Shown piece by piece: positions 1 through 12,661 of a stretch of DNA of 64,000 bases. Each line of letters begins with the position of its first letter. Within the stretch, counting starts at the first letter, position 1. A model generated the notes under the pieces. It was not told where the DNA came from and searched no databases. It saw only the letters and a program-made list of their open reading frames with translations. Source of the DNA: Diploscapter coronatus (lineage: Eukaryota > Nematoda > Chromadorea > Rhabditida > Rhabditidae); contig OZ038423.1 in NCBI GenBank assembly GCA_964036155.1, positions 38,827,249 to 38,891,248 of the forward strand, given 5' to 3'. Both the position numbers and the translations under genes were made by a program.

Positions 1-351
1 AGAGTGCGGCACCCTTTCCAACTATGCTATTTCTGAAATTTCCTTGTGTATGTCCAGGCTCCGGGTTTCTCGCTTCTTGTTGAATATTTAGACACTTGCT
101 AAAAATGGGGAAAACCATTTTTTTTATTTTTAGCAGGTGATTTCATAATCCTAGGCATTATCAAATTTTCCGTCGGCGAAATAATCTTTTTGCTCGTCTT
201 ATACATTTTCGTGACAAGACCTCCGTTAATATTTTATTTTTTGCAGCGTCATTTCACCGAGTACGCTTTAAAATCTAGTCAATATCGATCTTTAAAAGGT
301 GAAATGACGTATTTTATGAAACGAGAACTGAAACCTCCAAAAATACTGTAA
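1..351 (+). CDS. 3' end of an unrecognised membrane protein (partial)
   Basis: Two exons of a gene entering from the left can be joined in frame: 1-47 (donor GTATGT at 48) and 134-351 (acceptor TTTTTAG), with TAA at 349-351. The joined tail is about 88 residues. It holds one long hydrophobic stretch (from about GDFIILG to YIFVTRP, then LIFYFLQ), followed by a basic, soluble C-terminus ending KRELKPPKIL. This is compatible with the last membrane segment and cytoplasmic tail of a multi-pass protein, for example a receptor or transporter, but I recognise no family signature. Phase 1 is kept across the intron, which is the main support. The upstream part lies outside the window, so the topology cannot be judged. 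Confidence 0.5.
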
Positions 352-1231
352 TCCTTATTCTTTTGAGTCGCAATTTCGAAATTTCACTAACTATCTCCTC
401 TATCTTTCCGCCCTCTCCAAACAGCCTACTGTTTCTTCGTCGAATTCAGTCTTTCTCTTGATTTTCTTGATCGATTTTAGCGCAATTTCTAATTTTCCGA
501 TTTTTTCCCAAAAATTCGATTTCGGTTTAATGAACTGTGAACTTAATGATTTTACAGAAAATCGACGAAATTTCCTATTATCCTGTGTGCTCGTTTTTAA
601 ATGTCTTATTTTTTTATCACTTTTGAAATATCTTATTTTGCTGATACCCATTGTGATCGTCCCCGTTTAGAAATCATGTTTTTGAGGGGTGGAAAATTTT
701 TGAATTTCCCACTTTTCATCCAGATTCATTTTATTTAGGCTATCCGATTTTTTTCCATGCTTACCCTTACCAATATTTTCATGCTGATTACATTTTGTTG
801 TGTATTTTTTCGTTATATTTTCTCCTCATCGCTTCGGTGTTTAGTAAAACTTATGCAATTTTTCGTCGAGAGCATGAATAAATTTTTTTTTCAATTTTTA
901 GGGAAAATCTGAAACATTGCGTTATCCCTTTCGCAGATCCCCTATTTTGATCTTTCAGGAGTTAAAAACAATGAATAAATTTCAGTATTACTGTTGCCTG
1001 TTGAAGACGACCTGGTTTGATCTCGAAAAACCGGAAGGAACCAGAAAATCAAGTAAATAAAAAGTGGAAGAAAAATCTAAAAAGATGGGAAGACCCAGGA
1101 AAATTTTGAAAATATCTAGAAGAAGAAAACATTGGGAGTTTTAGGAAAATCAGGGGATTAAAAAAATTTTAGAAAGACTTGTAATTCCCGAAAAAGCCTT
1201 AAATTCCATAAAAATTAGGAAAACAGCAAAA
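352..1231. other. intergenic, A/T-rich; upstream region of prefoldin gene
   Basis: About 880 bases without a supportable gene. Short open frames on both strands around 400-670 are T/A-rich shadows without splice partners or recognisable sequence. This stretch must hold the 3' UTR of the preceding gene and the promoter of the prefoldin gene. I see no clear TATA box or repeat. Confidence 0.6.
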
Positions 1232-2958
1232 ATGTCGACCGAAGCGGCCACCTCGAAGCGCGGAATTCCCGCTATGGACGTCATTGTGGGTTTTATCTTT
1301 ATTTTTAATAGTTTAATAAAGAAAACGATGAGAAGCTCCACTATCAAGTCTTGGACATTTTATTATATTTGAAGTGATTTTGAAACGTACTAAGACGTGA
1401 TTATTTTTTAGAATTTTCATTTTATCAAATATAAAGTAAACAACGACTATTTTCTATATAATAATTTGCTCCAATTCTTTAACAACTTTGACAAATATAC
1501 TCGAAACTTCCCTGCTTTAAAAATTTAATTTTATTAATACAAAGCGAACCGAATATTTCTTGTCATTTCTCTCTACTCGTAGTAGAACATTGAAACTTAT
1601 TTGTAGGAAGACGTTGACAAGTGGTTGACTGCTGAGGGCCTGTCGATTGAAGAGGCCGTCAAAATGCTGCGCGAGCGACTCGCCAAGTACGAATATGTCG
1701 AGATGTCCATGACGCAGCAGAAGGACAAGTTCGAATTTTATTTAAAATCAAAATTTCTGATTTTAGTTTTTTTATTGTTGATGTCGAAATCTGGAAGATC
1801 GAGAATGCGGGGAGAAAAAGCGATTTTAAGCCAGTCTCTCATTTTCGCGTGCTATTTCTTGATTTTCTAACCACTAAAAATAACCGTGCACCACTTGGCA
1901 CGCCTCCCAGATTTCGACGCTAACAATACTATTATTATTATTTAAGACAAGGATTCTTGAAAGTTCGAACCACTACTTTTAATACAAATGTTTTGACCGA
2001 GGAAAAAGTCGATGAATTTAAATAAATTGAAGTTTTCAAGAAGTCAGTCGGCTTTAATTTTTAAATTTTGAGGATGAACGAAAAACTGCCCGACTACGAG
2101 AACAGCCTGAAGATTCTGGACGCTTTGGAAGAAAAGAAGGTTGATTTTTATTTTTAGAAAAATATAAATTAAATTTTGAACAAAAATCATTAAAAGCTTC
2201 CAGGAAAAAGGCGAGCCGTTCCACACGACCTACCTGCTTTCGGACGAGGTCTACACGAAGGCGGTTGTGCCGAAACCGGAGAAGGTTTATTTTTAAAATT
2301 AGAAAATTAAAATAAAATTTGTTTAAATTAGGTCTGCATCTGGTTGGGCGCAGGCGTGATGGCGGAGTACGACCTAGCCGAGGCACGCGACCTCCTTACC
2401 AAAAATCACGATGGCGTTTTGAAGGTCCTCGAATTTATTTTTATAAATATTCTCTTACGCTCAAAAATCTATTTTCAATGATCGTCTATTTTAACACTTT
2501 TTAAAACACGAATTTAATGATCTTTGAATCTTCATGGTATTTTCATTTTATTTATGAAATTTTGAAACATATCTTTCAAATTTCCAGATCATCGCCGAAT
2601 TGACTTCCGAATTGGCGTACACGAAGGACCAGATCACGACCACGCAGGTACAATATTCTTTTTTAAATCTTAGGTTAAATTAAATTTTAAAGATTATTTT
2701 GATCTCAGACTTCTCAAACTCGATCCCCAGCAAAAATAGCGTGTCATATTGAGAGGGAAAAACATGTCTCCTTTATATTTCTCTCGAAAAGATTCACTAT
2801 TTTTCTGCAGAGCGGTTTGTGGATCGCGTTTTGAGAAGTCTGATTTCGATTCTGAGATTAAACTAAATTCTGGGATAAAATTTCTTACGATTAAGGTCAA
2901 TGTGGCTCACGTCTACAACCACGGCGTCGTCAAGAAGAAGGCCACCAGCGCGAAATAA
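1232..2958 (+). CDS. pfd-3: prefoldin subunit 3 (VBP1)
   Basis: An alpha subunit of the cytosolic prefoldin hexamer, which hands unfolded actin and tubulin to the CCT chaperonin. Seven exons join in frame: 1232-1285, 1607-1728, 2073-2139, 2204-2284, 2332-2424, 2588-2647 and 2896-2958. Together they give 179 residues, close to the usual length of the family (about 185-200). The N-terminal coiled coil starts after the conserved RGIP...EDVDKWL segment. The central part carries the family pattern NEKLPDYENSL, TYLLSDEVYTKA and VCIWLGAGVMAEYDLAEA (the beta hairpin). The second coiled coil ends with a lysine-rich tail (KKKATSAK). The start ATG is the first in frame after the A-rich leader; there is no intron-type acceptor directly in front of it. 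The intron before exon 2 contains the recurrent motif TGAAACTTAT at 1591. The next gene is convergent, about 1 kb away. Confidence 0.95.
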
Positions 2959-4025
2959 GCAGTCATTAAGAAAAGACCCGGTAATTCTATTCCTGAAAAA
3001 TGAGGATTTTGAAGGATATATGAAATCTTGGATAAAGGTTGAGTTTCTAAAAAATAAACTTGTAGACCTTCCCAGATAAGTAAACTTTCTTCCAATTTTT
3101 CATGATCTATGCGTATCCGAAATTGTCATAGTGCTCTTGAATTTTTTATCTATGAAATTTGTTGAAGCGTATATTTTTTTTTGCAAAGATTTGATATATC
3201 CCGAAAACTCCCATAAAATCCAGGATGAGAAATTCTTGTTGAAGTTTGAAACGGTTTCACTTTCCATTGGCTTTATATGCGTATTTCAAAAATTCAATTA
3301 TACAATTCCACCAAATTTCCAAAATACTGACGTCGGTAAAATTAGCCAAAATTGAATTTTCAAAGTTTCAATTCTAAGTTAAAGTTGTTAAAGTTTTAGA
3401 TGCAAATGAGCATCGGTGAAATGAAGAAAATAAAAATGTAAAAATATCGAACTCGAAAAATTAGCTGTCCTTTGTAGTAGTTTGGCATGAAAGCTCCGGT
3501 TTTACGAAATGGCTTTAATTTGCACTTTGTAGTTATTTTTAGTAGTCGATGCCATGTTACAAATGCTTAAAAAAGTCAAAGCATGGACTTTTTATTAATG
3601 TCTCACGAAAATTCCTGGAATGAGCACTCTTTGTCGTGTTTTATGTGCACTTTTTCTCCTAAAAGTTGTTTACAAAATCAAATTTCCTTTAACTATGCTT
3701 CACAAAAAAGCTTACTAAATTCAATTTAAAAAAAATTAATTATTGATCTGAAGACTTTTCCAATATTATCCAAATTTCTCCATCTTAACAAAACACGATT
3801 AATAAAACGCATTAACAAAGAAGAAATCTTTATTTTTCACAGATATAAGTAAACATAAGTAAATAGATTGCTCTCCTCGTCTTGTCGCTCGCCTCTTTTT
3901 GGGGAAATTAGCACAAATACAAAATAACTATTGCTCAAAATAATAAGAAAAGGTCAGATCTCACAAACATGCCAAGTCACCGGTTATCTCTTGATTTGGG
4001 TTAGTTGTTGATTGGATGGGCTGAT
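2959..4025. other. convergent 3' intergenic region
   Basis: About 1.07 kb between the stops of the prefoldin gene (+) and the PHM gene (-). It is A/T-rich and holds both 3' UTRs. Plus-strand AATAAA-type signals occur near 3,052 and 3,427. A minus-strand signal (TTTATT on the plus strand, 3829-3834) would serve the PHM gene. The open frame at 3131-3355 has no splice partner and no recognisable protein sequence. Confidence 0.6.
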
Positions 4026-7000
4026 TTATAGCGGGATGTGGTTCAAATTGGCCTCCGAGGACCAATAATAGTATGGGGCACCCGGCGAGAAGCACGTGTT
4101 GTCTTGGAGTACCTTAATTGGAGGGATAATTAAGTGAGTAGTTAACGATAATTGCGTAATTGAGTTTGAAAACTGTTGGACAAGTTTTTCAGAGATCATT
4201 AGGAACATCATAAATTTTTCATTGACTAATTCCCTAGGTCGATATGGATGGTTATATAAAGTTAATTAACTCCGATTTAATTGTCCAATTATCACTCCCC
4301 TACCTTGTCGGAATCAGCCCAATACATGATGTAGAAGTTGCACATTTCGTCTGAGCCGGTGGGTCCAATGGTGATCTCTTGATTCTCGTCGTTCTTCAGG
4401 ATGCATCTGGATAATTAGGGTAATTAAATTGGTAACTAGAGCAATTTACTTTTATTAGGGGCAAATTAAATCACTAATTAGAGTAATTACCTAGATAATT
4501 AGAGGAAGCTAAATATTTAATTGAGTAATTAGTCTAGTTCATTGGTGGGAATTAAGTCGAGTCGTTTACCTAGCAGCCAGTAGGTCTCCTTGATTGATGA
4601 CGATGGATTGATTAGAGACGGGCACGAACATTTGTGGGAGTTGGGGGTCTCTGCGGCCGATCAACGTCCACATATCGTCGCCTTTCTCGTTCTAAAATAA
4701 GAAAAGCAAATTTTTGAAAAATAATTCTAAATAGAAATATTGAAAATCTAACAAAAATCGGAAATTGCTAACTTTTTTCAATTTTCTATAGAAAATTTCT
4801 AAAAAGTCAAAAATTAAAGAATATTATTTTCAGACTCCAACCTCCTGCACGATCCATCCGCTCACATCGACGCCATGCTTGTGGGTGTGCGTTCGGTAGG
4901 CGAATGGGTGCAATTCAACTGATTCGTCGATCACGCACGCTGTCTCGAAGGATTCTGGAAATCAACTTTTGGGATTACTGTAAGTTTTCCCTTATTATTA
5001 TTTTTTTTTAATTTTGAAGATATTCTTCCTAAAAATAATTCGATTCTTTTATATCTCGCAAAACTTTGGATACATTTCTAGGAAAAGTGCATTAAATCAT
5101 CTTTTCTTTTATAGAATTGATTAGTGCGTGCTGCATGTTTCTCAAAATATAATAGCTAGAAGTCACTGTGATCTATGAATAAGAGCACTTGTGATACTTT
5201 TAAAAATCAATTTTTCAGCCTACCAGTGCTTTTGGGCGGCACGACACCCCCGGTGACGAGTAGCATGGTTGCGGCGGTCTTGGGCTGCGGCTCCTTGGTG
5301 TGCGTCAGCGTCACTCCCGAGGTGTCTTCCTGATCTTGCTGCTTCATGTAGTGGACCTGGAAAAATCATAGGTTGGTCGGAAAAATCGATAATTTTGGAA
5401 ATTCTCGAATTCGGCAATTTTTATTGTTTGCAGAAGTTGGTGGTACATCTTAAAATTTAGGCTGGCTTGATAAATATCCAATATTTTGAAACCTTTAAAT
5501 TGTTTGAAAAATTTGAGTGGATCGTACAATTTGAAAAGATTAAGAAAGATTGAATTTCAAAAATTTGAAGGCTTGGGAAAACTTGTTGGTTGAAAGACTT
5601 TTGTAATTTTTAGAAAAAAATCCTTATATTAAAAATTTCTGTAGATCTTTTAAATTCTTCAAATTTGATATTCGTTTCGATTTCCATGGAAAAATCTAGT
5701 TTTTACCTGCATAACCAGATATTGAATTTTCGTATTGCCACCGACGCGGAAAGCCACTCCTAAAATTTAGATAACTAGGATAATTGAAGTTGGACAAAGG
5801 GTAATTAACTTCGATAGTCATCTTACTTACCTTCAGGCAACGTCAGTTCGGGGGCGTTGTGGGCCCAGGCGTAAAGGATGTTGGGCGACGAGGCGCATGT
5901 TGGAGCCTGATCAAGACCCTCTCCCGCCAAAGGACTCATTTCTCCGCAATCCCTGGAAAACCGAGGGTTACAGTGATTTTATTGATTTTAGTAGGTTTTA
6001 AAAATCGCAAATCATGTTATTCTGAAACGAAAGATTCCTCAATGCTGCTGTCGTTAGTTGATGTGAAGATTACATATTTCGAAAATTGCACAGTAAGATG
6101 TTGGGAGTAAGTATCAAAATAGCATCAGTAATGGTTTCGTAATTCTTTCAAGTCAAACCGCACAGCCGTTCTCTCGCCAAACGTTGGGACGTTTTCTACC
6201 GCAACACTTTCATTATCACTCGTCCCATCACTAAGGATAGTAATTCAAACGCTGGCTGGAATACATTCACATCGCATAAGGAATATTTGCAATGGAAAAC
6301 GCTCCAACATCTGCCTCTCGCTTTAAAAATACAAATTAAGCAACTCAAATTGAAATTTTCCCAGACTCAGACCTGAACATTTCGACCCTATATTTGAATG
6401 TTGCTGAGAAATATCGTAGCTTACTTTCAACTTGCTGCTCGTCATTATGGATAAGAGAACATTAGACAATAATGAAGAATCTTATATCGGATCGAAAGCT
6501 TCCAAATCTGCCCAGGTTAAAAATAGACAAAAGATAACAAATTACCAGATGATTTCGCTGCTTCCAGGCTCATCACAGCCGAACAACAGGATGTGATGCG
6601 CGTTGTGCGACTCGCCGACCTCGGCTTTGAAACCGGCTGGAATAGTAATTTTTGATAAGTTCTTTTTTAAGCCTATTTCAAAAATCCCTTTGCAGTTCGA
6701 TTTTTGTCAATTTTTGAAAAGTCGACTTTTCCTTGAATATGTTAATTTTATTCGAACATTTTGAAGTAAGCCGATTTTCAAAAAAAAAAAAATATTTTGG
6801 AATATCGATTTTTGTTGAAACTTGTCTTACTGATGTAGTGTTCGGCCTCATCAATGGGCACGGACGTGCACACATAGGAATCGGCCTGCAATTTTTCGAA
6901 TTCACATTTTTCTAAGATCTATTCTAACTGGAAACTATCACTTGGAAATTTCTTCTAGATCATTTTGATGATTTTTAAAACGTATTTCAGTAGTACTAGT

Positions 7001-7206
7001 GCGGTTTCAGCATCGTTTTTTCAATAGTTTTAAACTCAACAATTTGAAAAGTCTTGAAACGTATCGATTTTTTTCAATTTTTCTAAAAAAATGAATTTTT
7101 CCAGATCCCCCACCTCGGGCTTGATGGGTGGCACTCGGATGGTGGTTTGTTCCGCAAAAATCGATTGGCAAACCACCCCCAAAAGGGCGACCACCGTAAT
7201 CCACAT
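4026..7206 (-). CDS. pghm-1: peptidylglycine alpha-hydroxylating monooxygenase (PHM)
   Basis: A copper- and ascorbate-dependent enzyme of the secretory granule that hydroxylates C-terminal glycine of neuropeptide precursors, the first step of amidation. Reading right to left, about ten exons run from the ATG at 7206-7204 (MWITVVALLGVVCQ, a signal peptide) to the stop at 4026. The family's copper ligands are visible: HNAHHILLFGC (CuH site histidines), a VHY after GVAFRVGGNTKIQYLVMQ (third CuH histidine), HTHKHG (CuM histidines, followed by SGWIVQEVG), and SDEMCNFYIMYW (CuM methionine). The conserved WTLIGRRDPQLPQ and GDLLAA segments lie between them. There is no lyase (PAL) domain after the monooxygenase, matching C. 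elegans, where the two activities are separate genes. The last exon carries CFSPGAPYYYW and ends ...NLNHIPL. Introns hold TAATTA-rich sequence (4,400-4,570) and one inverted-repeat element (6180-6313). Confidence 0.95.
6180..6313. mobile_element. MITE-like inverted-repeat element, family A, copy 1
   Basis: A diverged copy in an intron of the PHM gene. The left end reads AACGTTGGGACGTTTTC and the right end GAAAACGCTCCAACATCTG; the two are inverted copies of each other. Four more copies lie at 11748-11885, 17483-17628, 35762-35909 and 40022-40088. There is no open reading frame inside, so it would be non-autonomous. Confidence 0.7.
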
Positions 7207-8938
7207 GACTTTTGTGGATATGTGGATTACCTGAAATGACGGAAATTAGGTTAGTCGATTTTTTCCGCTTATTAAAAATGATGACTAAAAATTTGCCATG
7301 TAATGCTTAGAGGGAAATAATTTTATGGCGTCATACTTTCAAGTTTTTTCTTAAAATAGAGATGCACTGAACGAGGAAGACGTTAACAGCTATATTTGAT
7401 GTTAGAAATTAATTTTGTCTAGTTGCTATTGCCCACACGATCGATCAGTCAATAGAATCCCCGTATTTTGACACATACGAAATATTTTTAATTAGATGGA
7501 AGGAAATAAAATAGTTTAAATGAGGCAATGGAGTCATGTAAGTGCGTGCGCCTCCACATATCTCTCTTGTGAGGAGAAAGGCCTTCTGGGGGAAAGCGAG
7601 CTACGCGCGAAAATCGATTCTGCAGAGCCTCACAGAGCTTCTGACTAGAGATAACTGAAAACGAGAGAATCAAAGAAAAAACCTGAAAATGGAAGAATTT
7701 TACTTCAAAGCGCTTACATGGAAAATTGAAAATAATGAGCATATGACGTCATACAAGGTTAATGGGGTTCTGCAAAACATATTTGCAAAATAACACGTAC
7801 GTGAGATGATTCATATTTCTCGGATTTTATGAGATTTTATTTTTTCAAAGCGACCAAATTTTATGTTTTCTGGTAGATTTTTTCAATCCACTAAATTTGT
7901 ATGGTTTTTGCAAACATTTTATTGAGAGTTTTGTCATTGAACTAAATCGGCTTATATTTATCGAATTACGTTTCAGATCATACCGTAACGCATCTACTTG
8001 AGAACACCTCTCAGTGATCCCATAAGGCGGGCAAATTTTCTTCGAATTTTAATCTTCTCTAATCCTATTCTCGGACTTTTGAACCCGAAACTAGAAATTA
8101 TGGGAAAAGTTATAGAGAAAAACCTAAGGATTACGGTAATTTGAAATCATACACTATTTGCCTAAGAATATTTATTATGCCTCCGATTTCTGACGCAGTT
8201 TAAAATGGACTAAGCAGATGAAAAAATTCTCGAACTTCAGTTTCTTTTCTCTCTAAAATACATACTATTTCTCTAGATTTTGTTATTTTCTAACGCTTTT
8301 CGTAAATTTTATAGCAACGCGATCAACTTACTTCTATGGAGTTCTTCTACGTAGGGTGAATTAAGATTTCCGTCCTTTTCTTCGCACTCTCTCCAATTTC
8401 TTCATTCTTTCCTTAGTTGCCATAACAACATCGCAGTTTCAAGCTTCTGCTCAAAAGTGTTTTCTTCTCTCCCTAACTTTCTTTCACTATCTCTAACTCT
8501 TTCTGTTTCTTCCCTTCCCATACTATTTCTTCCAATTTCTGTTTCTTTTCCTCTTCCTCCTACCTTCCGATTCTTGCATTTCTCAATAGCACTCTTGTAC
8601 CCGTCAGCTACTTGCAAATAATTTTACAAGATTTCATAATTTCCCTTCTATTTTTTAGAATTTGATCTCTAATTCCATGTTAAGTAACAGGTCTTGAAGA
8701 ACGTATGAAATACTTTCTTTTTTTTTTTTTTAAATTGGCTCTTCCAAATTCTTGACATTTCATATCATTTTTCTTATGGTTTACTCAGCACCTGCTAGAA
8801 TGTTTCTAATCGAACTTTCCGAAATTTTCGTAGTCTACGCTATAAAATACCGTCATTTCAGATTCCATTTTATGGCCAATAGGGCTCGACGTTAGAAGTC
8901 GGTTTCTTCTGACTTCTTTGGATCTTCGCATTTCGGAT
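7207..8938. other. divergent intergenic region between PHM and DHHC genes
   Basis: About 1.7 kb between two divergently transcribed starts, so it must hold both promoters. Between 7,530 and 7,640 there is a GC-richer patch (GTGCGTGCGCC, GGAAAGCGAGC, TACGCGCG). From 8,360 to 8,580 the plus strand is strongly pyrimidine-rich (TTTCTTTC, CTCTCCCT repeats). I find no gene; the open frames at 7488-7742 and 8402-8617 are low-complexity shadows. Confidence 0.55.
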
Positions 8939-11900
8939 ATGTGCTCCGGGAGAGGAATTTCCAAATTTCAGGTAAATTGAACAAATTTGATAAGTTTCAA
9001 AGTTTTGCATATTAAAATGGCATTCCACGAATACTTTTATGATCGTTGTTAATTTTTGGTAAGAAAAAAGCAAAAATTATAAATGTCAAACTTTCGCATA
9101 TTTTGTAAAGTTTCTTATAACCTGATCACCACATCTCATTACAGTAAATAGGAATATTTAAATTTCAGTTATTCGAGTACTCCCTGTCGCTGGTGCTTCT
9201 ACCGATCGCTCTCTACGTGTCGCTCGTATATTACCCCATCGCTCCGTTAGGTGCGTTGGAAAAAATGAGAAAGCGATAATTATCGATTTTTCTGCTTTTT
9301 TTTTTTTTTTTAAATTTAATTTTCCAGTTTTCCTCGGTGCTTTCGGCATCGTCTACATTTTTGTGATAGCTCTGACGATATACGACGTTTGTCCAGATGA
9401 GCTAAAGAAGAAACGAAGATTCGGTAGGTTTAAAACTTTCGATAAAGTACTTTTCTTAAATTACTGACAGTTTTATCATCTTCTAAGTTGGAGAAAAACT
9501 TACTCAAAACGTATTCTGAGATAAATAAATATGTTAAGTTTTATTTAATCTAATTGTTTTTTATCATTTCTAAAATTTCCAGGCTATAAACCGCGAGATT
9601 TCAATCCATCCACAGGACGACATGTGATAGAGAATGGCTACTGCAACGTTTGCGACATATTCGTGTAGGTTTCGAAATGTTGAAAATTTGCTATATTTGG
9701 AATTGAGCAATCGGTTTGTTGAGGCTATTCTTGTATTTTTGGTGATTACTTGGAAATTTTTTTCCTAGAAAGATTTTTTTAGATGTTTTCGATGTCTTTT
9801 TACTGGTAGGCTCAAAAATTTTAGAAATTTGCACTTTTTTCTTGTTTTTATCGATTCGAGAGAGCTTAGTTTTAATCCAGCTACAATAAGTGACTAACTC
9901 TGAAAGTGACTAAATCTCTGTTAATTCTTGTGTATCGCAAGGTTAATTGCATTTTCAAATGTCCCTAGAGATACCTAATTAAATTGATCACGTTTTCGAA
10001 TAAGTTTCAAGGGGATCTTATATGAATTTTAATCTGAACCTTTAGAATTTCTGGCTGAAACTTGTTGCAAGAATTCAAACTTAAAATACCATAACTTTTC
10101 AGTTAAAAGGCCTGAGTTCTTCTATTTTTTTTTATTTCCAGAGTCGCCAATACCAAACACTGCAGGAAGTGCAACAATTGCGTGGAGCGATTCGACCACC
10201 ATTGCGTTTGGCTCAACAACTGTATCGGGTCGAAGAACTACAGGTTATAAAATAGAAGGCCTCTACAATTAGAATACCTTTTTCTCTAATATAAGATCCG
10301 TTTTGATAAAAGACTCTCCTTAAATATAAAATAATATTTAGATGCTTCTTTTTCCTGGTCGTTCTGATAACCATCACCTCAACCCTTTCCAGCTGGTTTT
10401 TCCTGGCCTCACTGTATTTCTGGTTCACCGAATCGAGTTTATTAAGAACAGAAAAGGATCCTCAATCGGGTAGGTTTTAAATTTTCGTCATATAGAAAGC
10501 CAAAAAACCAATAAATGTTAGGTACCTTGTTCCTATTTCATATAAAATCTTCAAATTCACAACCTCAAAATTACAAGCTCCTTTTAAATTAGCCGTCAGA
10601 AACTTTTATAATCTTCTAAAATTGAAAAATTAAAAGATCACTTTTCAGGTGTTTATCTTCGGAAAATTAAAATTCAGGACGTGAATTTTAAAAATGACAT
10701 TTTTTCAGGAAGCAAGTATATTTGGTGTGGCCTGATCCACTGTTACAACTTTCTGTGGGTCTCGATGGCATTCATCTGTTTCGCCTCGTTTTCCTGCATC
10801 GCGCTATCCACCGGGCACCTGCTCTATTTCCACATGAAATTATGTGGGTTTCAGGAGATTCTTTAAAAAAATTCTTCCAAAAGAAGTCTTTAACTGTTGA
10901 GGAATAGCTATAAAAACGTCTTAGATATAGGAATTCTTTTAAGAATTTTCAATGGTGAAAAATAACCACTAAACCAGTCTGACGTAATTCCTTAATTCAG
11001 GGAAACTCAACATGACCACATACAGATTCATCGTCGACCAGAGAAATATGCGACAAAATCGGGTGAGTAAATTTCCAATTTCTCTATTCATACGAGGAAA
11101 TGCCCAGTACAAATTTTGTCGTCAAAATCTTGTGACGTAAATGTTAGGTAAAATCTGAATTCAACTCCAAACAATTTGGTAAGAAAATGACTCATCATTA
11201 AACCTCGACTTATTTTAATGCATTTTACATATAAAAGAACGAATCTTGTGCTAATGTTGCTCGAAATATATATTTCCTAATAGTTTAGTGTGAAAAATTT
11301 AACCAACACTTTTCATTGAAACTTTTGATATATCAAAATTCTTTGAAACCGATTTTTGGATATTGTAGCAATGCTCTAAATTTTACTAAACATTTCGTGA
11401 TTTCTCAGAAACAACTAGAAACTTAAAGGTCTTCTGAAAACTTGATTTCTCAATCAAAATCGAAGCATTTAATCTTCATACAAAACATAATTTATCGATT
11501 TTCTAGATTCAGCAATCCTCTAACAACGAATCGATCTCCATCCAGCCCGGCTCGCAAACCGATCAGCCGCAACGACAAAAGCATGCGAATGGAACGACGA
11601 ATGGCGCGGTGCGTTTGAATGGTGCAACCACCTTGCAGCGAAACAATTCACCAAACACCCCGAAAACATCAAAACCTATCCTACTCAACAATCTACAGGT
11701 AATTTGGCTTATTCGAAAGACTAGAAGTTTTCTGAAAGGATGACAATCAGACGTTGGATATTTTTCACCGCAAATATTCCCTATGCGGTGAATGCACTCC
11801 AGCCAGCATTTGAATTACTATCCTTATAAGGGAATGACGAGAGATGATGATCGAATTTTTGCAGTGGAAAACGTTCCAAAGTCTGATAATAGAAGCATTG

Positions 11901-12442
11901 TCGAAAGGTTTCAACCATTCGAAAAAACTTAACCTATCTACAAATTATTTATTCTCTAGGTTTCAAGTAAGTTGAGGATTAAAAATTTAATCCTTTAACA
12001 TTGGAGGCCGAAATTTAAAATCTCAAATTCTAGAAAATGCTATTTTTCAGAGAGAAAAAATCGCGAGAACTCCTTCCATACCGGAAATCCCGAAAATCGC
12101 GATCAGGAGACCAGGTTTATCGATTTGTTTAGATTTTTACAAAGCCTATTCTCAGACTGCCCTCGCCTGGAAAAAGTCCGAGACTTACCCACCCCCACCC
12201 CGATTCAAATGGATTTCGGAGAAGAACAGGAAAGTCCAGGGCTACCGCACCCGAAGAGGTTCAAATTTAATTATTATTTTAAAAAATTAATTTTAATTTT
12301 CAGAAATGTCCGTCACAAAAAACATAACTCCGTAAAACCGGACCTGAATTGCGATGAAACCGAATCCCAAAATTCGAAATCCGGAACTCCAGTTTCAAGC
12401 AAATCCGACAAAATCGAAGAAAAACGCACCGAAGATCTTTGA
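8939..12442 (+). CDS. DHHC-type protein S-acyltransferase (palmitoyltransferase)
   Basis: An integral membrane enzyme that transfers palmitate from CoA through a cysteine intermediate to substrate cysteines, usually in Golgi or plasma membrane. About twelve exons join, giving roughly 410 residues. The order is: a short N-terminus ([11 protein letters not shown]), two membrane segments ([16 protein letters not shown] and [20 protein letters not shown]), and the cysteine-rich domain ([19 protein letters not shown]). Then come the intact catalytic motif [18 protein letters not shown], two more membrane segments ([39 protein letters not shown]), and a long polar Ser/Thr/Asn-rich cytoplasmic tail. 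The WLNNCIG wording resembles the ZDHHC1/11 group. The first exon (8939-8974) is inferred from reading frame and donor and is less certain than the rest. The stop is at 12440-12442. One MITE-like element lies in an intron (11748-11885). Confidence 0.9.
11748..11885. mobile_element. MITE-like inverted-repeat element, family A, copy 2
   Basis: Intronic copy in the DHHC gene. The left end reads CAGACGTTGG and the right end CCAAAGTCTG, with internal GCGGTGAATGCACTCCAG. It shows the same ends and order as the other members but is diverged. Confidence 0.75.
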
Positions 12443-12661
12443 ATTCCTTCTCTGAATCTGTTTTCAGCAGGTAGTTTCTCCAAAAAAAATTAACTCTTCT
12501 TAAACAACCTCATTCTCTTTCTTCTCCTTTCTCGCACTCTACATTTTTACCAAATGAGCTTGACTTGTTCAATTCACCTAAAATCGATTTTTTCCTGTTG
12601 GATTTTCGCAAATTTAAACAATTTTATCGATCTTTATTTTTTTCTGATTTCAGATGGAGAA

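Noticed and set aside
1945..1975. GTTCGAACC considered as a tRNA T-arm
   Set aside because: No acceptor, D or anticodon stems at the required spacing; it is intron sequence of the prefoldin gene.
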